DNA of 64,000 nt from Photorhabdus australis DSM 17609 (GCF_000711895.1 NZ_KL543989.1:23836-87835), one strand, 5' to 3'. Shown: positions 50,502-62,825, counted from the stretch's first letter. A program made the numbers and translations. The notes: a model not told the origin generated them from the sequence alone.

Positions 50502-50576
50502 CCATATAACCTTGTGAAACCAAAGCAGGGGATTGCATTACCTAAGAATAACGCATGTTGTATACAGATTAAAACA

Positions 50577-50605
50577 AAAGAGCTGCCGGGAAAGGCAGCT
50601 CTTTT
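50577..50605 (-). terminator. Terminator after gapA
   Basis: An 11-bp stem AAAGAGCTGCC/GGCAGCTCTTT with a GGGAAA loop. On the minus strand it is followed by TGTTTTAATC. It lies 20 bp past the gapA stop. Confidence 0.8.
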
Positions 50606-50624
50606 AGACCAGGCGATGACTCAG

Positions 50625-51892
<1,268 letters not shown>

Positions 51893-51982
51893 AGCCACTT
51901 AAAATAAATTCCGCTGATGTGATGTTAATTTTTTGTTATTATTAATTTTATTGAAAATGTTAGTCTTATTAAGGTGGTTGTT

Positions 51983-52393
51983 ATGGCTAAGAATCCTGAT
52001 GTTTCCCTTTATACAGAACTGACTGATATTCAGCGTCATGTTACCCAGAATGCTGGGACAGAGCCTCCATTCTCAGGGAAATTGCTACATAATAAAAAAA
52101 GTGGCGTGTATCATTGCTTGTGCTGCGAACAGCCGTTATTTGTGTCTGATACTAAATTTGATTCTGGCTGTGGCTGGCCAAGTTTTTATCAGCCTATCAA
52201 TGATAAAGCAGTACTGTATATTGATGATAACTCTCATAATATGCATCGTATTGAAGTTCGTTGCAGTCATTGTAACGCACATCTGGGACATGTATTCCCT
52301 GATGGACCGAAACCGACAGGAGAGCGTTTTTGTATTAACTCTGCTGCATTAAGTTTCACTGATGAAAATACAGGTGAAAAAACAGTAGGTTAG
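51983..52393 (+). CDS. msrB: Peptide-methionine (R)-S-oxide reductase MsrB
   Basis: A 136-residue zinc enzyme that repairs methionine R-sulfoxide. The zinc CxxC pairs are CLCCEQ and CSHCNAH, and the catalytic Cys is in [18 protein letters not shown] is the family substrate motif. The ATG at 51983 has AAGG about 8 nt upstream and matches the E. coli start; a GTG three codons earlier lies too near that site. Divergent from gapA. Confidence 0.96.
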   Translation: MAKNPDVSLYTELTDIQRHVTQNAGTEPPFSGKLLHNKKSGVYHCLCCEQPLFVSDTKFDSGCGWPSFYQPINDKAVLYIDDNSHNMHRIEVRCSHCNAHLGHVFPDGPKPTGERFCINSAALSFTDENTGEKTVG

Positions 52394-52478
52394 TTATTTT
52401 TATCATTTTGTCGGTATCACTGTTAATTCACGAAATTAAATCGTTTCAGCTAATTCTGGAAAGTAATGAGGAAATACA

Positions 52479-52748
52479 ATGGAACTGGATGATCTTTTAT
52501 CTGTAATGACACCAGAAATATATCAAAACTTGGTTCGGGCAGTCGAACTGGGTAAATGGCAGGATGGTGTGCCTCTGACCGCAGAGCAGAAGGAATATAG
52601 CCTACAAATGGTTATGTTATGGCAGGCAAGACATAACCATGATCCGGATCATATGACAATTGGCACCGATGGTCGGTTGGTGATGAAGAGTAAACAAGAG
52701 CTAAAGGCGGTTTTTCAGTCTGAAATGGTTGCAACATTAAAACCATAA
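52479..52748 (+). CDS. yeaC: DUF1315 protein YeaC
   Basis: An 89-residue protein with the DUF1315 pattern MTPEIYQNLVRAVELGKWQDGVPLT, then E-x5-MVMLWQARH. Its function is unknown. It follows msrB by 85 bp on the same strand, as in E. coli. Confidence 0.93.
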   Translation: MELDDLLSVMTPEIYQNLVRAVELGKWQDGVPLTAEQKEYSLQMVMLWQARHNHDPDHMTIGTDGRLVMKSKQELKAVFQSEMVATLKP

Positions 52749-52811
52749 CCTTTGAAAGACCAGGTCATGGCAAGGGCTGAGTTTGTTAAACTCAGCCTGA
52801 CCCTGCTGACA

Positions 52812-53450
52812 TCAGAAAAGGACGTTTTCCAATTGGTCAATCTTTATTAGCATAGCGCCTTGCTCTTTTATCTCTTGAAAAGCTGACTTACTGTCATCTG
52901 GATTGAGATTCACTCCCCGGCAGCCATCGGTAATTACCCAGGTTTCATAACCTAATGCCAGCGCATCCAGAGCAGTAAACTTCACACAATAGTCAGTGGC
53001 GATGCCAATAATAAACAGGCGTTCAATTTGCTGTGTTTGCAACCAGTCATCAAGCTGGGTTTTACTTTGATGGCCATTGTCAAAGAAAGCGCTGTAGCTA
53101 TCGATCTGTGGATTTTCACCTTTATGGAAAATCTCGATAATTGCCTGTTTGTTTAGTTGTGGATGAAAGTCAGCACCATGTTGTCCTTGAACACAATGTT
53201 CTGGCCACCATATTTGAGGAATGCCATTCAATATACCAACATCACCGATCTTCTGACCAGAGTTCACTGCGAAGCTCATATGCTCAGCAGGGTGCCAGTC
53301 TTGGCTGGCAATAATGCTGATATTGTGTTTTAGGCAAATATCAATAGCCTGATTGGCAACATCAATGACTTGTTCACTCTCTTTTACGGCTAAAGCGCCG
53401 CCAGTACAGAAATCATTCTGTAGGTCTATAAGTAATAGCGCAGTCTTCAT
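52812..53450 (-). CDS. pncA: Nicotinamidase PncA
   Basis: A 212-residue hydrolase that converts nicotinamide to nicotinate in the NAD salvage cycle, and activates pyrazinamide. The catalytic Asp is in LLIDLQNDF and the Cys in GIATDYCVKFTALDA. Metal ligands include Asp and His in SQDWHPAEH. It lies 12 bp downstream of ansA, an operon seen in E. coli. Confidence 0.95.
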   Translation of the reverse strand: MKTALLLIDLQNDFCTGGALAVKESEQVIDVANQAIDICLKHNISIIASQDWHPAEHMSFAVNSGQKIGDVGILNGIPQIWWPEHCVQGQHGADFHPQLNKQAIIEIFHKGENPQIDSYSAFFDNGHQSKTQLDDWLQTQQIERLFIIGIATDYCVKFTALDALALGYETWVITDGCRGVNLNPDDSKSAFQEIKEQGAMLIKIDQLENVLF

Positions 53451-53462
53451 TTTTTTCCTGGA

Positions 53463-54482
53463 TTATTTGTCGGCATAACTTAATTCACCACGTAAATTTT
53501 GTTGCATAAGATATCGAATTTCTTCGTGGCTATATGGTTGACTGAGTAAATAGTGCAATTTGGTTAAAGTTGCTTCGAAAGTCATATCATAGCCACTTAT
53601 CACACCCGCTTCAGCCAGAGCATGGCCTGTGGCGTATCCCTCCATATTTACCCTACCAGAAATGCATTGCGTTAGATTGATAACCACAATCCCTCTTTTT
53701 GTTGCCTGTTTTAGCTCTTTCAGTAATTCAGGATGCTGTGGTGCATTTCCAACACCATATGATCTCAGGATCAGTGCCTTAACCGGCTGCATTAAAATGT
53801 TATTCACAACTTGACTGGAAAGACCGGGGTAAATGGTGACGACTCCGATTGGTTGAGGGGTAATCTGGTGAGTGATAAATTCACCGTGGCTAACCGGTGC
53901 CGGGCATGTATTGAAGGCTTTGATATTAATACCTGCTTCCATTAATGGAGAGCAGTTTGGTGAAGCAAAAGCATCGAAACCATCTGCATGTGCTTTAACT
54001 GTCCGGTTCCCACGGAACAGTTTATTATTGAAAAACAGGCTGACTTCATTGACTGGATAGTTAGCGGCAAGATAAAGCGCGTTCAGCAAGTTTGTCTGCC
54101 CGTCGGAACGCAGTGCTTCCAAAGGGATTTGTGACCCTGTAACAATAACGGGCTTACCGAGATTCTCAAACATAAAAGAGAGGGCTGATGCAGTAAATGC
54201 CATTGTATCTGTGCCATGCAGAATGACGAAACCATCATAATCATCGTAATTCTGCTGGATATCGTCAGCGATAAATTGCCAGTCTTCTGGCGTCATATCA
54301 GAAGAGTCAATTAGTGGCTGATGCTCACGGATAGTAAATATTGGCATTTCAGCGCGGTGGAATTCAGGCATCTTTGTTAATTGGTGCTGCAAATGCCCCG
54401 AAACGGGGATGTATCCTTGAGATGAATGTTGCATCCCAATTGTTCCGCCAGTATAGACGACATAAATAGATTTCTTCTGCAT
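53463..54482 (-). CDS. ansA: L-asparaginase I (cytoplasmic)
   Basis: A 339-residue type I asparaginase with no signal peptide. The catalytic threonines lie in VYTGGTIGM and in VILHGTDTMAFTASALSF. It hydrolyses asparagine to aspartate and ammonia; low-affinity type I. It is co-transcribed with pncA and lies between sppA and pncA as in E. coli. Confidence 0.95.
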   Translation of the reverse strand: MQKKSIYVVYTGGTIGMQHSSQGYIPVSGHLQHQLTKMPEFHRAEMPIFTIREHQPLIDSSDMTPEDWQFIADDIQQNYDDYDGFVILHGTDTMAFTASALSFMFENLGKPVIVTGSQIPLEALRSDGQTNLLNALYLAANYPVNEVSLFFNNKLFRGNRTVKAHADGFDAFASPNCSPLMEAGINIKAFNTCPAPVSHGEFITHQITPQPIGVVTIYPGLSSQVVNNILMQPVKALILRSYGVGNAPQHPELLKELKQATKRGIVVINLTQCISGRVNMEGYATGHALAEAGVISGYDMTFEATLTKLHYLLSQPYSHEEIRYLMQQNLRGELSYADK

Positions 54483-54538
54483 GGCTTATGCCTCGTAAAA
54501 AGATCAACTGGATTATAGGGATATTACCAAATAAAAAA

Positions 54539-54563
54539 AGCCTGACAGGGGATCTGTCAGGCT
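54539..54563 (-). terminator. Terminator after sppA
   Basis: A perfect 10-bp stem AGCCTGACAG/CTGTCAGGCT with a 5-nt loop; on the minus strand TTTTTTT follows. It separates sppA from ansA-pncA. Confidence 0.85.
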
Positions 54564-54598
54564 AAATACCGTCAGAACTATGCATGGTTATGGCTTTT

Positions 54599-56455
54599 TT
54601 AGCGGATGTCCTCGCAATTTAAACAAAATGCATAACGATTTTGTGGATCATTCAAATGGAGATAGAACTCTGCCTGTTGTTTTACTTGTTGAGCGACTTG
54701 AACCAGTGGAGCTGGCAGCCATGCCTGAATAGCTTCTGGCATTATGGCTTGAGCGGTTGTTGTTAATTGATTTATCAATAATTCACTAAACGACATCTCA
54801 GGTTGCATCCAGTCAAGTTCTGGCTTATCCAATTTTGCCAATTCAGTTGCTTTAGCAACAGCATCATCGAAATCACCTAATTGGTCGACCAATCCATTGG
54901 TTTTAGCGTCATTACCAATCCACACGTGCCCCTGAGCAATCTTATCAACTTCTTCCGGTGTCTTATTGCGAGCATCAGCAACCAAGCCAATAAAGTTCTT
55001 GTAGCCATTCTCAATATTGAGCTGCATGAGTTCTGAGAACTCTTTACTCAGCCCTTTGGTGAAGGATATATCAGCTAATGGCGTTGTGGAGACGCCATCA
55101 GTGTGGATACCAATATGATCCAAACTGTTTTCATAAGTTGTGATTACACCGAAGATGCCGATAGAACCCGTCAATGTACTTTGGTTTGCGATAATGTAAT
55201 TGGCAGGTGTAGAGATCCAGTAACCGCCGGATGCAGCCATCCCTCCCATAGAAACGACAACGGGTTTATTTGCTGCACGTAGGGCGGCCAGTTCGGTACG
55301 GATAACATCAGAAGCGCTCACGCTGCCACCAGGGCTGTTGACTCGAAGAATAACTGCTTTGATATTATCGTCCAGACGAGCCTGACGAATTTGCGCTGCA
55401 GTTGTATCACCACCCACCATCCCCGACGCTTGTTGTCCATCAATGATCGCACCTTGTGCTACGATAACGGCAATATTGCCCTTAGATGATGATCTATTTT
55501 GGGGTGCATAATCATAAATACTGATGGCATTGAAATGCTGGTTTTTCTCATCCCAACCAAAGGTTTTAGTCATTTCACTTTCAATGATATTGCGTGGAGC
55601 AACATAGTCGACCAGCTTGCGTTTAAGTGCGTATTGGGCGTTATCACCACCGGCAGCACGCAGATCTGCAATCATCTCGTCAGCACCAGGAAATACCTGG
55701 CGAACAGAAAGCTTGCGGTTAGTGGCGATAGTATTGAGGTAGTTGTGCCAAAGGCCGTTAACCCAACGGCTATCAGCTTCGCGGGCTGCTGGGGACATAT
55801 CATCGCGCATAACGGGTTCAACAGCTGATTTATACGTTCCGACTCGGAAAATATGTGTGGTTACTTTCAGTGAATCTAGCAAGGATTTGTAATAGAGATT
55901 ATTGGTTGAGTAGCCGTAAAGACCAACAGTTCCTTGTGGTGACAGATAAATTTTATCGGCATAGGTGGCTAGATAGTATTGCGACTGATTGTAACTATCA
56001 CTGATAGAGTAAACTGGTTTGCCAGAGGTTTTAAACTCATTAATCGCTTTACCGATATACTGCATAGATGGCTGGTCAGCACCAATGAAATCATCTAGTT
56101 TCAGTATCAGACCTGTGATTTTGTCATCAGTTTTTGCCCGGCGAATATTATCAACAATATCAAACAGGGAATTTTCCTGTAATTTATTGCTGGATGCGCC
56201 AAACAACTCGCGCCCCAACTGATTCAATGGGTTACGACTGGAAACTTGATCCACAACAACGCCAGTGAGATTGACATACAAGGCTCCCTGATAACTATCT
56301 ACCGTTTTGTTTGGTTGTTGATAAATCAGAAATCCCCCAATAACAGCCAGGATAAGTGCAATAAAAATCAGGTTTGAAACGACTTCCCGAATAAAATTAA
56401 GGAGTCGCCAACTCCATTTAAATAATCTTGCGATCGACTTCCATAAAATACGCAT
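54599..56455 (-). CDS. sppA: Protease IV, signal peptide peptidase SppA
   Basis: A 618-residue inner-membrane Ser-Lys protease that degrades cleaved signal peptides. One N-terminal transmembrane helix (LIFIALILAVIGGFLIY) anchors it. The two tandem peptidase domains are visible; the nucleophile Ser is in GGMAASGGYWIS near 410, and the catalytic Lys comes from the first domain near 210. The ATG at 56455 matches E. coli SppA (MRTLWRFIAG); an upstream 31-codon extension is not conserved. Length equals E. coli (618). Confidence 0.96.
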   Translation of the reverse strand: MRILWKSIARLFKWSWRLLNFIREVVSNLIFIALILAVIGGFLIYQQPNKTVDSYQGALYVNLTGVVVDQVSSRNPLNQLGRELFGASSNKLQENSLFDIVDNIRRAKTDDKITGLILKLDDFIGADQPSMQYIGKAINEFKTSGKPVYSISDSYNQSQYYLATYADKIYLSPQGTVGLYGYSTNNLYYKSLLDSLKVTTHIFRVGTYKSAVEPVMRDDMSPAAREADSRWVNGLWHNYLNTIATNRKLSVRQVFPGADEMIADLRAAGGDNAQYALKRKLVDYVAPRNIIESEMTKTFGWDEKNQHFNAISIYDYAPQNRSSSKGNIAVIVAQGAIIDGQQASGMVGGDTTAAQIRQARLDDNIKAVILRVNSPGGSVSASDVIRTELAALRAANKPVVVSMGGMAASGGYWISTPANYIIANQSTLTGSIGIFGVITTYENSLDHIGIHTDGVSTTPLADISFTKGLSKEFSELMQLNIENGYKNFIGLVADARNKTPEEVDKIAQGHVWIGNDAKTNGLVDQLGDFDDAVAKATELAKLDKPELDWMQPEMSFSELLINQLTTTAQAIMPEAIQAWLPAPLVQVAQQVKQQAEFYLHLNDPQNRYAFCLNCEDIR

Positions 56456-56626
56456 ATTATCTCCAAATGTGGGATCAAATGAGGCTATCCTAATGACCAG
56501 ACATGTAAATGTCAGCTTCAAATAGTGGCATATTGCCTGGAAAGACAACTTTTGGGCTTTTATTCATTAACTAATAAATAGAAAATGTTAGCTTATAATA
56601 AAATATCTTAATCTAGGAGGAAAAAT

Positions 56627-57178
56627 ATGGACGCATTGGAACTATTGTTGAATCGCCGTTCAGCATCACGTTTAACAACACCTGCACCTCAAGGTGAAGC
56701 ATTACAGAATATTCTGGCTGCGGGTATGAGAGCACCTGATCATGGTGCATTACGCCCATGGCATTTTATTGTCATGCAAAATGAAGGTATTGAGAGATTT
56801 AGCCAATTACTCCATCAGGCTGCTGTTAACAGCAATCAGGGAATTGAAGCGGAAGAAAAGGCAAAAAATGCGCCTTACCGTGCACCATTAATCATCTCTG
56901 TTATTGCAAAAGTGACTGAGAATTCAAAAATACCGGAATGGGAACAAGTGGTTGCGGCTAGTTGTGCTGTACATGCAATGCAAATGGCTGCAGTGGCCCA
57001 AGGGTTTGGTGGTATCTGGCGTTCCGGCGCATGGACTGATAATGATACAGTGCGAGCCGGTCTGGGGTGTAATGAGCATGACAAAATAGTGGGTTTTCTC
57101 TACCTTGGAACACCTGCCCTGAAAGCATCGGGCAAAGTTGCCATGCCGGACATGACCAATTTTGTCAGCTACTTCTAA
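56627..57178 (+). CDS. ydjA: FMN nitroreductase-family protein YdjA
   Basis: A 183-residue small nitroreductase-fold FMN enzyme. The N-terminal [13 protein letters not shown] binds FMN phosphate (RRS), and [11 protein letters not shown] and [12 protein letters not shown] are typical. Its natural substrate is unknown. It starts an operon-like run with selD and topB (12 and 5 bp gaps), as in E. coli. Confidence 0.93.
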   Translation: MDALELLLNRRSASRLTTPAPQGEALQNILAAGMRAPDHGALRPWHFIVMQNEGIERFSQLLHQAAVNSNQGIEAEEKAKNAPYRAPLIISVIAKVTENSKIPEWEQVVAASCAVHAMQMAAVAQGFGGIWRSGAWTDNDTVRAGLGCNEHDKIVGFLYLGTPALKASGKVAMPDMTNFVSYF

Positions 57179-57190
57179 CCGGAGTCTGTT

Positions 57191-58234
57191 ATGTCAGCAG
57201 AAATTCGCCTTACCCAATACAGTCATGGTGCTGGGTGTGGCTGTAAAATTTCACCGAAAGTTCTGGAAACTATTCTGCACAGTGAGCAGGAAAAATTTCT
57301 TGACCCTCATTTATTGGTTGGTAATGAAACGCGTGACGATGCTGCGGTTTATGATATTGGAAATGGTATCGGCATCATCAGCACGACAGATTTCTTTATG
57401 CCGATTGTTGATGATCCGTTTGATTTCGGGCGCATTGCTGCAACAAACGCTATCAGTGATATTTATGCAATGGGCGGTAAGCCCATTATGGCGATAGCTA
57501 TTCTGGGATGGCCGATTGAGAAGTTGTTACCAGAAATTGCCCGCAAAGTAATTGAAGGTGGTCGGGCTGTTTGTAAAGATGCAGGGATTGTACTGGCCGG
57601 AGGACATTCTATTGATGCGCCTGAACCTATTTTCGGCTTGGCTGTAACTGGTATTGTTAATATTGATCGGGTGAAACAAAACAGTGCAGCGAAAGCAGGT
57701 AGTCAGCTATTTCTGACAAAACCGCTTGGCATTGGCGTATTAACCACGGCTGAGAAAAAAAGCCTATTGTTACCTGAGCATCAAGGTATAGCGACAGAAA
57801 TAATGTGCCGATTGAATAAACCGGGGATTGATTTTGCTGAAGTTGCTGGTGTTACGGCAATGACCGATGTGACTGGGTTTGGTCTTTTAGGTCATTTGAG
57901 TGAAATTTGTCAAGGTTCGGATGTTCAGGCAACTCTCTATTTTTCAAAAATTCCTAAATTGCCGGAAGTGGAGTCCTATATTGAAAAAGGTTGTGTTCCG
58001 GGGGGAACAGGGCGTAATTTTGACAGCTACGGTCATCTTATTGGCGAAATGACAGAACTTCAGTGCAAGCTACTATGTGATCCCCAGACATCCGGTGGTC
58101 TGCTGCTGGCAGTTCTGCCAGCGGCGGTGAATGAAGTAAAATCTATTGCACAATGTCATGGCATTGAACTGACAGCAATTGGTGAATTGTCTGAACGACA
58201 GTCAGGCAGAGTGCTAATTGAGGTTAATGAATAA
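57191..58234 (+). CDS. selD: Selenophosphate synthetase SelD
   Basis: A 347-residue PurM-like ATPase that makes selenophosphate for selenocysteine and selenouridine. The catalytic Cys is in [10 protein letters not shown] near residue 17 (a Cys, not Sec, form). [20 protein letters not shown] and [11 protein letters not shown] are family motifs. It predicts that the organism uses selenium in proteins or tRNA. It overlaps neither neighbour but is tightly spaced. Confidence 0.96.
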   Translation: MSAEIRLTQYSHGAGCGCKISPKVLETILHSEQEKFLDPHLLVGNETRDDAAVYDIGNGIGIISTTDFFMPIVDDPFDFGRIAATNAISDIYAMGGKPIMAIAILGWPIEKLLPEIARKVIEGGRAVCKDAGIVLAGGHSIDAPEPIFGLAVTGIVNIDRVKQNSAAKAGSQLFLTKPLGIGVLTTAEKKSLLLPEHQGIATEIMCRLNKPGIDFAEVAGVTAMTDVTGFGLLGHLSEICQGSDVQATLYFSKIPKLPEVESYIEKGCVPGGTGRNFDSYGHLIGEMTELQCKLLCDPQTSGGLLLAVLPAAVNEVKSIAQCHGIELTAIGELSERQSGRVLIEVNE

Positions 58235-58239
58235 TATCC

Positions 58240-60168
58240 ATGCGGCTTTTTATTGCAGAAAAACCAAGTTTGGCCAGGGCGATTGCAGATGTTTTACCTA
58301 AACCGCATCGCCGTGGTGATGGCTTTATTGCTTGTGGAGATAACCAATTTGTTACCTGGTGCATTGGGCATTTACTGGAGCAGGCAGAACCTGATGCCTA
58401 TGACAGTCGCTTTGCTCGTTGGTCATTGGTTGATCTTCCTATTGTTCCTGAAAAATGGCAGTTAAAACCGCGCCCTTCTGTGGCTAAGCAACTGAATATC
58501 ATTCAGGAATTACTGAAAAAAGCAGATGAAGTGGTACATGCTGGTGACCCGGATCGTGAAGGGCAACTATTGGTGGATGAAGTGCTGGATTTTTTGAATC
58601 TGGACGGAGAGAAGCGGAAAAATGTTCGCCGCTGTCTGGTAAATGATCTAAATCCACAAGCCGTTACTAAAGCGGTTGACCGGTTGAGAGATAACCGGGA
58701 TTTTATTCCGTTATGCGTTTCAGCTCTCGCCAGAGCCAGAGCTGATTGGCTGTATGGTATAAACATGACTCGAGCTTACACCTTACTTGGACGTAACGCA
58801 GGATATCAGGGCGTATTATCTGTTGGGCGGGTTCAGACACCTGTTTTGGGATTAGTTGTTCGCCGGGATGAAGAAATTGAGCATTTCGTACCGAAAGACT
58901 TCTTTGAGGTGAAGGCTCATATTGTTACGCCGAAAGATGAACGTTTTACTGCGATTTGGCAGCCAAGTGAATCTTGTATCGATTTTCAGGATGAAGAAGG
59001 TCGATTGATACATCGGCCTCTGGCTGAACATGTCGTTGCCAGAATAACTGGCCAACCAGCCTATGTGACGTCGTATCAGGATAAACGAGAATCTGAAGTT
59101 GCTCCTTTGCCGTTTTCATTATCCTCATTGCAGATTGAAGCAGCTAAACGCTTTGGTTTGAATGCGCAACAAGTATTAGATATTTGTCAGCGGTTATATG
59201 AAACGCATAAATTGATTACTTATCCCCGTTCTGATTGCCGTTATTTGCCTGAAGAGCATTTTACCGGGCGTCATGCAGTGCTTAATGCGATATCTGTTCA
59301 CACAATAAATCTGTTACCTCAAGATCTACTGGAAATCGATAGAAAGAATCGCTGTTGGGATGATAAAAAGGTTGATGCTCATCATGCAATTATCCCTACT
59401 GCACGAAGTAGCCATATAAATCTGACAGACAATGAAGCTAATATTTATGGTTTGATCGCCAGACAATATTTGATGCAGTTTTTCCCAGATGCGGTATTCC
59501 GAAAATGTGTTATTGAGTTGGGAATCGCTGGTGGAAAATTTATAGCTAAAGCGCGTTTTCTTGCTGAGGCAGGTTGGAGAACATTGCTTGGTAATAAGGA
59601 ACGTGATGAAGAAAACGACGGAACGCCATTACCCGTAGTTGCTAAAGGTGATGAGTTATTGTGTGAAAGAGGAGAGGTGGTAGATCGCCAGACGCAGCCG
59701 CCAAAGCCGTTTACTGATGCGACCCTTCTTTCTGCTATGACTGGCATCGCTCGTTTTGTGCAGGATAAAGAACTAAAAAAAGTTCTACGGGCAACAGATG
59801 GATTGGGGACTGAAGCAACGCGGGCTGGTATTATCGAATTATTGTTTAAACGGGAGTTTCTTTATAAAAAAGGCCGTCATATTCATGCAACGCCAGCGGG
59901 CAGGGCATTGATTCATGTATTGCCTGATATAGCTGCTTTACCGGATATGACTGCACATTGGGAATCCCGGTTGACGCAAATTAGTGAGAAACAGTTCCGC
60001 TATCAGGATTTCATGAAGCCGCTTGAGGAAACATTGCAGCAATTAATCTGGCAAGCTAAGCAGAGCCGCAATTTGCAAGCTTTCCGTGATTTACCTCCTG
60101 TTCCGGTTAAAGGTAAAAATGGGAAAAAATCAAAATCAGGGAAAAATACTAAAGCAATTGCGCCGTAG
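58240..60168 (+). CDS. topB: DNA topoisomerase III
   Basis: A 642-residue type IA topoisomerase. The N-terminal Toprim domain starts [11 protein letters not shown] (Glu of the active site) and has [10 protein letters not shown]. The catalytic Tyr lies in [13 protein letters not shown] near 328. The C-terminal tail is basic ([12 protein letters not shown]). It decatenates DNA and resolves recombination intermediates. Length is close to E. coli (653), with a shorter tail. Confidence 0.96.
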   Translation: MRLFIAEKPSLARAIADVLPKPHRRGDGFIACGDNQFVTWCIGHLLEQAEPDAYDSRFARWSLVDLPIVPEKWQLKPRPSVAKQLNIIQELLKKADEVVHAGDPDREGQLLVDEVLDFLNLDGEKRKNVRRCLVNDLNPQAVTKAVDRLRDNRDFIPLCVSALARARADWLYGINMTRAYTLLGRNAGYQGVLSVGRVQTPVLGLVVRRDEEIEHFVPKDFFEVKAHIVTPKDERFTAIWQPSESCIDFQDEEGRLIHRPLAEHVVARITGQPAYVTSYQDKRESEVAPLPFSLSSLQIEAAKRFGLNAQQVLDICQRLYETHKLITYPRSDCRYLPEEHFTGRHAVLNAISVHTINLLPQDLLEIDRKNRCWDDKKVDAHHAIIPTARSSHINLTDNEANIYGLIARQYLMQFFPDAVFRKCVIELGIAGGKFIAKARFLAEAGWRTLLGNKERDEENDGTPLPVVAKGDELLCERGEVVDRQTQPPKPFTDATLLSAMTGIARFVQDKELKKVLRATDGLGTEATRAGIIELLFKREFLYKKGRHIHATPAGRALIHVLPDIAALPDMTAHWESRLTQISEKQFRYQDFMKPLEETLQQLIWQAKQSRNLQAFRDLPPVPVKGKNGKKSKSGKNTKAIAP

Positions 60169-60178
60169 GGCGCAATTG
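60155..60178. terminator. Terminator overlapping the topB 3' end
   Basis: A 10-bp stem CAATTGCGCC/GGCGCAATTG with a 4-nt loop begins within the last topB codons and lies between convergent topB and xthA. Confidence 0.65.
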
Positions 60179-60226
60179 TTGCGTTATTCTGAAAAAAGTC
60201 ATTGATATTCAGTGCTAACTAGAACA

Positions 60227-61033
60227 TCAAATTTCAAATTCTGCCCAGACAGGGGCATGATCTGAAGGTTTTTCCATCTCACGGATTTTGTAATCAATAC
60301 CTGTAGCAATACAGCGCTCTACTAATGGCTTACTTGCGAGCAGCAAATCAATACGCAGCCCGCGGTTATCATCAAACCCTTTTGAACGATAATCAAACCA
60401 GGAAAATTGGTCGTTACATTCTGGATTTAGGCGCCGGAATGTATCAACCAAGCCCCAATTTTTCAGGCGATCCATCCAGTCTCGTTCTTCTGGCAGAAAA
60501 GAACATTTACCTGTTTTTAACCACCGCTTTTGGTTGTTATCACCAATCCCGATATCCAGATCTGTCGGACTGATATTCATATCACCCATGATAATTACTT
60601 GTGATTGGGGGGATAAATTCTGTTCCAGATAGCTTTGTAAGTCCTGATAAAACTTCTCTTTTGCGGGAAATTTCACTGGATGGTCACGGTTTTCCCCTTG
60701 TGGGAAGTAACCATTAATAACTGTTAATAACCCGTGAGGGGTTTCCAGGTCTGCCATGATAATGCGGCGTTGGGAATCTTCATCATCCCCTGGAAACCCA
60801 CGGCGTACAGCGATAGGAGCCTGACGCGTTAGCAGCGCAACGCCGTAATGGGCTTTCTGACCGTAATAAAATACATGATAGCCAAGCTTGCTGACCTCTT
60901 CTAAAGGAAACATCTCATCATGAACTTTTGTTTCTTGTAAACCTATAACATCGGGTTGATGCAGCTCTACGATCGCAGCTAACTGATGGGGGCGGGCACG
61001 TAATCCGTTAATATTAAAAGAGATAAATTTCAT
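60227..61033 (-). CDS. xthA: Exonuclease III
   Basis: A 268-residue AP endonuclease and 3'-5' exonuclease of base-excision repair. Metal and catalytic residues are visible in [11 protein letters not shown] (Asn), LQETKVHDE (Glu), [13 protein letters not shown] (Asp, Asn) and [11 protein letters not shown] (Asp, His). Length equals E. coli (268). It is convergent with topB. Confidence 0.97.
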   Translation of the reverse strand: MKFISFNINGLRARPHQLAAIVELHQPDVIGLQETKVHDEMFPLEEVSKLGYHVFYYGQKAHYGVALLTRQAPIAVRRGFPGDDEDSQRRIIMADLETPHGLLTVINGYFPQGENRDHPVKFPAKEKFYQDLQSYLEQNLSPQSQVIIMGDMNISPTDLDIGIGDNNQKRWLKTGKCSFLPEERDWMDRLKNWGLVDTFRRLNPECNDQFSWFDYRSKGFDDNRGLRIDLLLASKPLVERCIATGIDYKIREMEKPSDHAPVWAEFEI

Positions 61034-61534
61034 CTTTTACAGCCATCCAGTAAAAAGACACAAGAACAATAGTAACAGATGGATTTTAAAAAGTAACTAT
61101 TGACAATGCTCAGGACGAAATAGTAACGGAACCCTCAATATTATAACTCATTGTGAAAAATATAATAATTTATAGTGAGAAAACACCTCTGGTAGACCGT
61201 TTTTATCTCTAGTGTTACAAAAATTGATTACTGAAAAATGTAGAACCCTATCCTAATCTTTGATAGAAAATTGAGCTCGTTAGTAATGTTTATATTTTCT
61301 AATGGTTGATTGGTTAAGATTAATTTTTGAACCATGATAAACATGAATAATAGCGTTTATTGAGCCACCTATGTATTGAACATAAGCTTTTTTTATGTGG
61401 TATATGTTTGAGAAGTATTTGTTTTTTTGTACAAAATTTACGCCTTCACGTATCAAACTTGATTTAGCTGTCATTTGGTGAAGGCTATTTCAAAGAAATT
61501 ATTTTAGCCACAGGTTATATAGGAACGGTGAATT
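61034..61534. other. AT-rich region between xthA and the LysR gene
   Basis: About 500 bp of AT-rich DNA. On the minus strand a 64-codon frame (61280-61474) ends in a stretch GGSINAIIHVYHG...NLNQSTIRKYK. That faintly recalls the helix-turn-helix end of LuxR-type regulators but is truncated and unsupported. The xthA and LysR promoters must be here. Confidence 0.35.
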
Positions 61535-62398
61535 ATGTTTTTTTCTCGTAAATTAGAAGCATTCATGGCAGTGGTGGAAAATGGTTCTTTAAGTAAAGCG
61601 GCAAGAGTGATGAACCGTACAACTCCTCCAGTAGCTAAATCAATCAAAGACTTCGAGGCAACATTAGGGAAGCGCCTTTTCAAAAGGGAGAAATTTGGGA
61701 TGAGTCTGACTAAAGATGGTTTAGAATTATATAACGATCTTAAAGATCTTTATTTACAAGAAAAAGAAATAACTAAAAAACATATCAGTGGTAGTATATG
61801 TAACATAGTTAATATTTATTACGATTGGGGGAAAAACAAACATCTAATTTATTTATATAAGGCAGCTGACAGAAATAGCTCTCAGGTAAATATATTCCGG
61901 TTTAGTTATGATAACATTGAAGAAATAGTGGATTATGACGGCAACACGCTCATTCTAAGCTCAGAAAAGATACTAAGCGACCGTTTCAGTCTTATTCGCA
62001 AAATAAAGGGACCTGAATTGGGGATTTGCTGCCGAAAAGAATTATTGGATATTGCTGGTGGTGATGTAATGCAATTGCTAAAAAATAATACTTGGTTATG
62101 CGATCCTGTACTTTATAAAAGCAGTTTCATTAAAAACCTGGAAGAAGAAGTTATTCAAAGTGGTGGAAAAGTGAATATGCGCCAAATGGATAATATGGGA
62201 TGCTGCTTGAATTTTATTTATTCAAGAGATTATATTTTCATTACAGATTCTCATCCAGATGAATTAGAAGGAGGAGATGCTTTGAGTTTTGTTCCTATTG
62301 TAAAACCTGGTGCAACAAACCAATGTTATATTTATAAGTCTAAATCACATTCAAGTGTACTAAATCGTTTTATCGATTCAGTCAATGATATGAATTAA
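61535..62398 (+). CDS. LysR-family transcriptional regulator, unknown target
   Basis: A 287-residue LysR-type regulator. The N-terminal winged helix is clear (FFSRKLEAFMAVVENGSLSK, then TTPPVAKSIKDFEATLGKRLFKR). The C-terminal effector domain is divergent, rich in Lys/Asn/Ile and with several Cys (GICCRKEL, NMGCCLNF). I do not recognise a specific ortholog. It is AT-rich compared with the backbone and is followed by a decayed hydrolase gene on the other strand. It has its own strong terminator. Confidence 0.85.
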   Translation: MFFSRKLEAFMAVVENGSLSKAARVMNRTTPPVAKSIKDFEATLGKRLFKREKFGMSLTKDGLELYNDLKDLYLQEKEITKKHISGSICNIVNIYYDWGKNKHLIYLYKAADRNSSQVNIFRFSYDNIEEIVDYDGNTLILSSEKILSDRFSLIRKIKGPELGICCRKELLDIAGGDVMQLLKNNTWLCDPVLYKSSFIKNLEEEVIQSGGKVNMRQMDNMGCCLNFIYSRDYIFITDSHPDELEGGDALSFVPIVKPGATNQCYIYKSKSHSSVLNRFIDSVNDMN

Positions 62399-62408
62399 AA
62401 TTTATTTT

Positions 62409-62438
62409 ACGCGGAGTAGCTTATTGTAAGCTCCGCGT
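62409..62438 (+). terminator. Terminator after the LysR gene
   Basis: A long stem ACGCGG/CCGCGT plus AGCTTA/TAAGCT around TTG, followed by TGTTATT, 11 bp past the stop. Confidence 0.75.
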
Positions 62439-62722
62439 TGTTATTCCATGGGATAGTTATATAGAAAGTTTTCACTGTGGCTAAATAGGAAAGTTATACT
62501 TATTGTATTTTTATTTGAATATCCAAAAGAATGTTTGATTATGGTGAGGAAAGATGACTTATTTCTCGCCTTTCTGGCTAACGTATACCAAATTATGTTG
62601 TTGTTTTGCTCCGCTCAACCAAACCTTGTTCGGTGTGTAAAAGAACTTTGTAAGTACCATGCATTTTCTGAGGTTAACGATAGATTATTTTGTGCCGGTA
62701 TTTTTCTGGCATCTGATTATTC

Positions 62723-62747
62723 AAGGCCGCTATTTATGGCCTTTTTT
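62723..62747 (+). terminator. Orphan plus-strand terminator
   Basis: AAGGCC/GGCCTT stem with a 9-nt loop and six T on the plus strand, about 80 bp before the convergent hydrolase remnant. No recognised gene lies upstream of it within 62439-62722. It may end an unannotated transcript or a small RNA, or serve as a relic. Confidence 0.4.
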
Positions 62748-62825
62748 GTTGTATCTGGTTAAGCTGTCAGCCACAGTTCATTCTGTCATCATTCATAATA
62801 TCTATCAGCCAGTATGGATTTTGGT

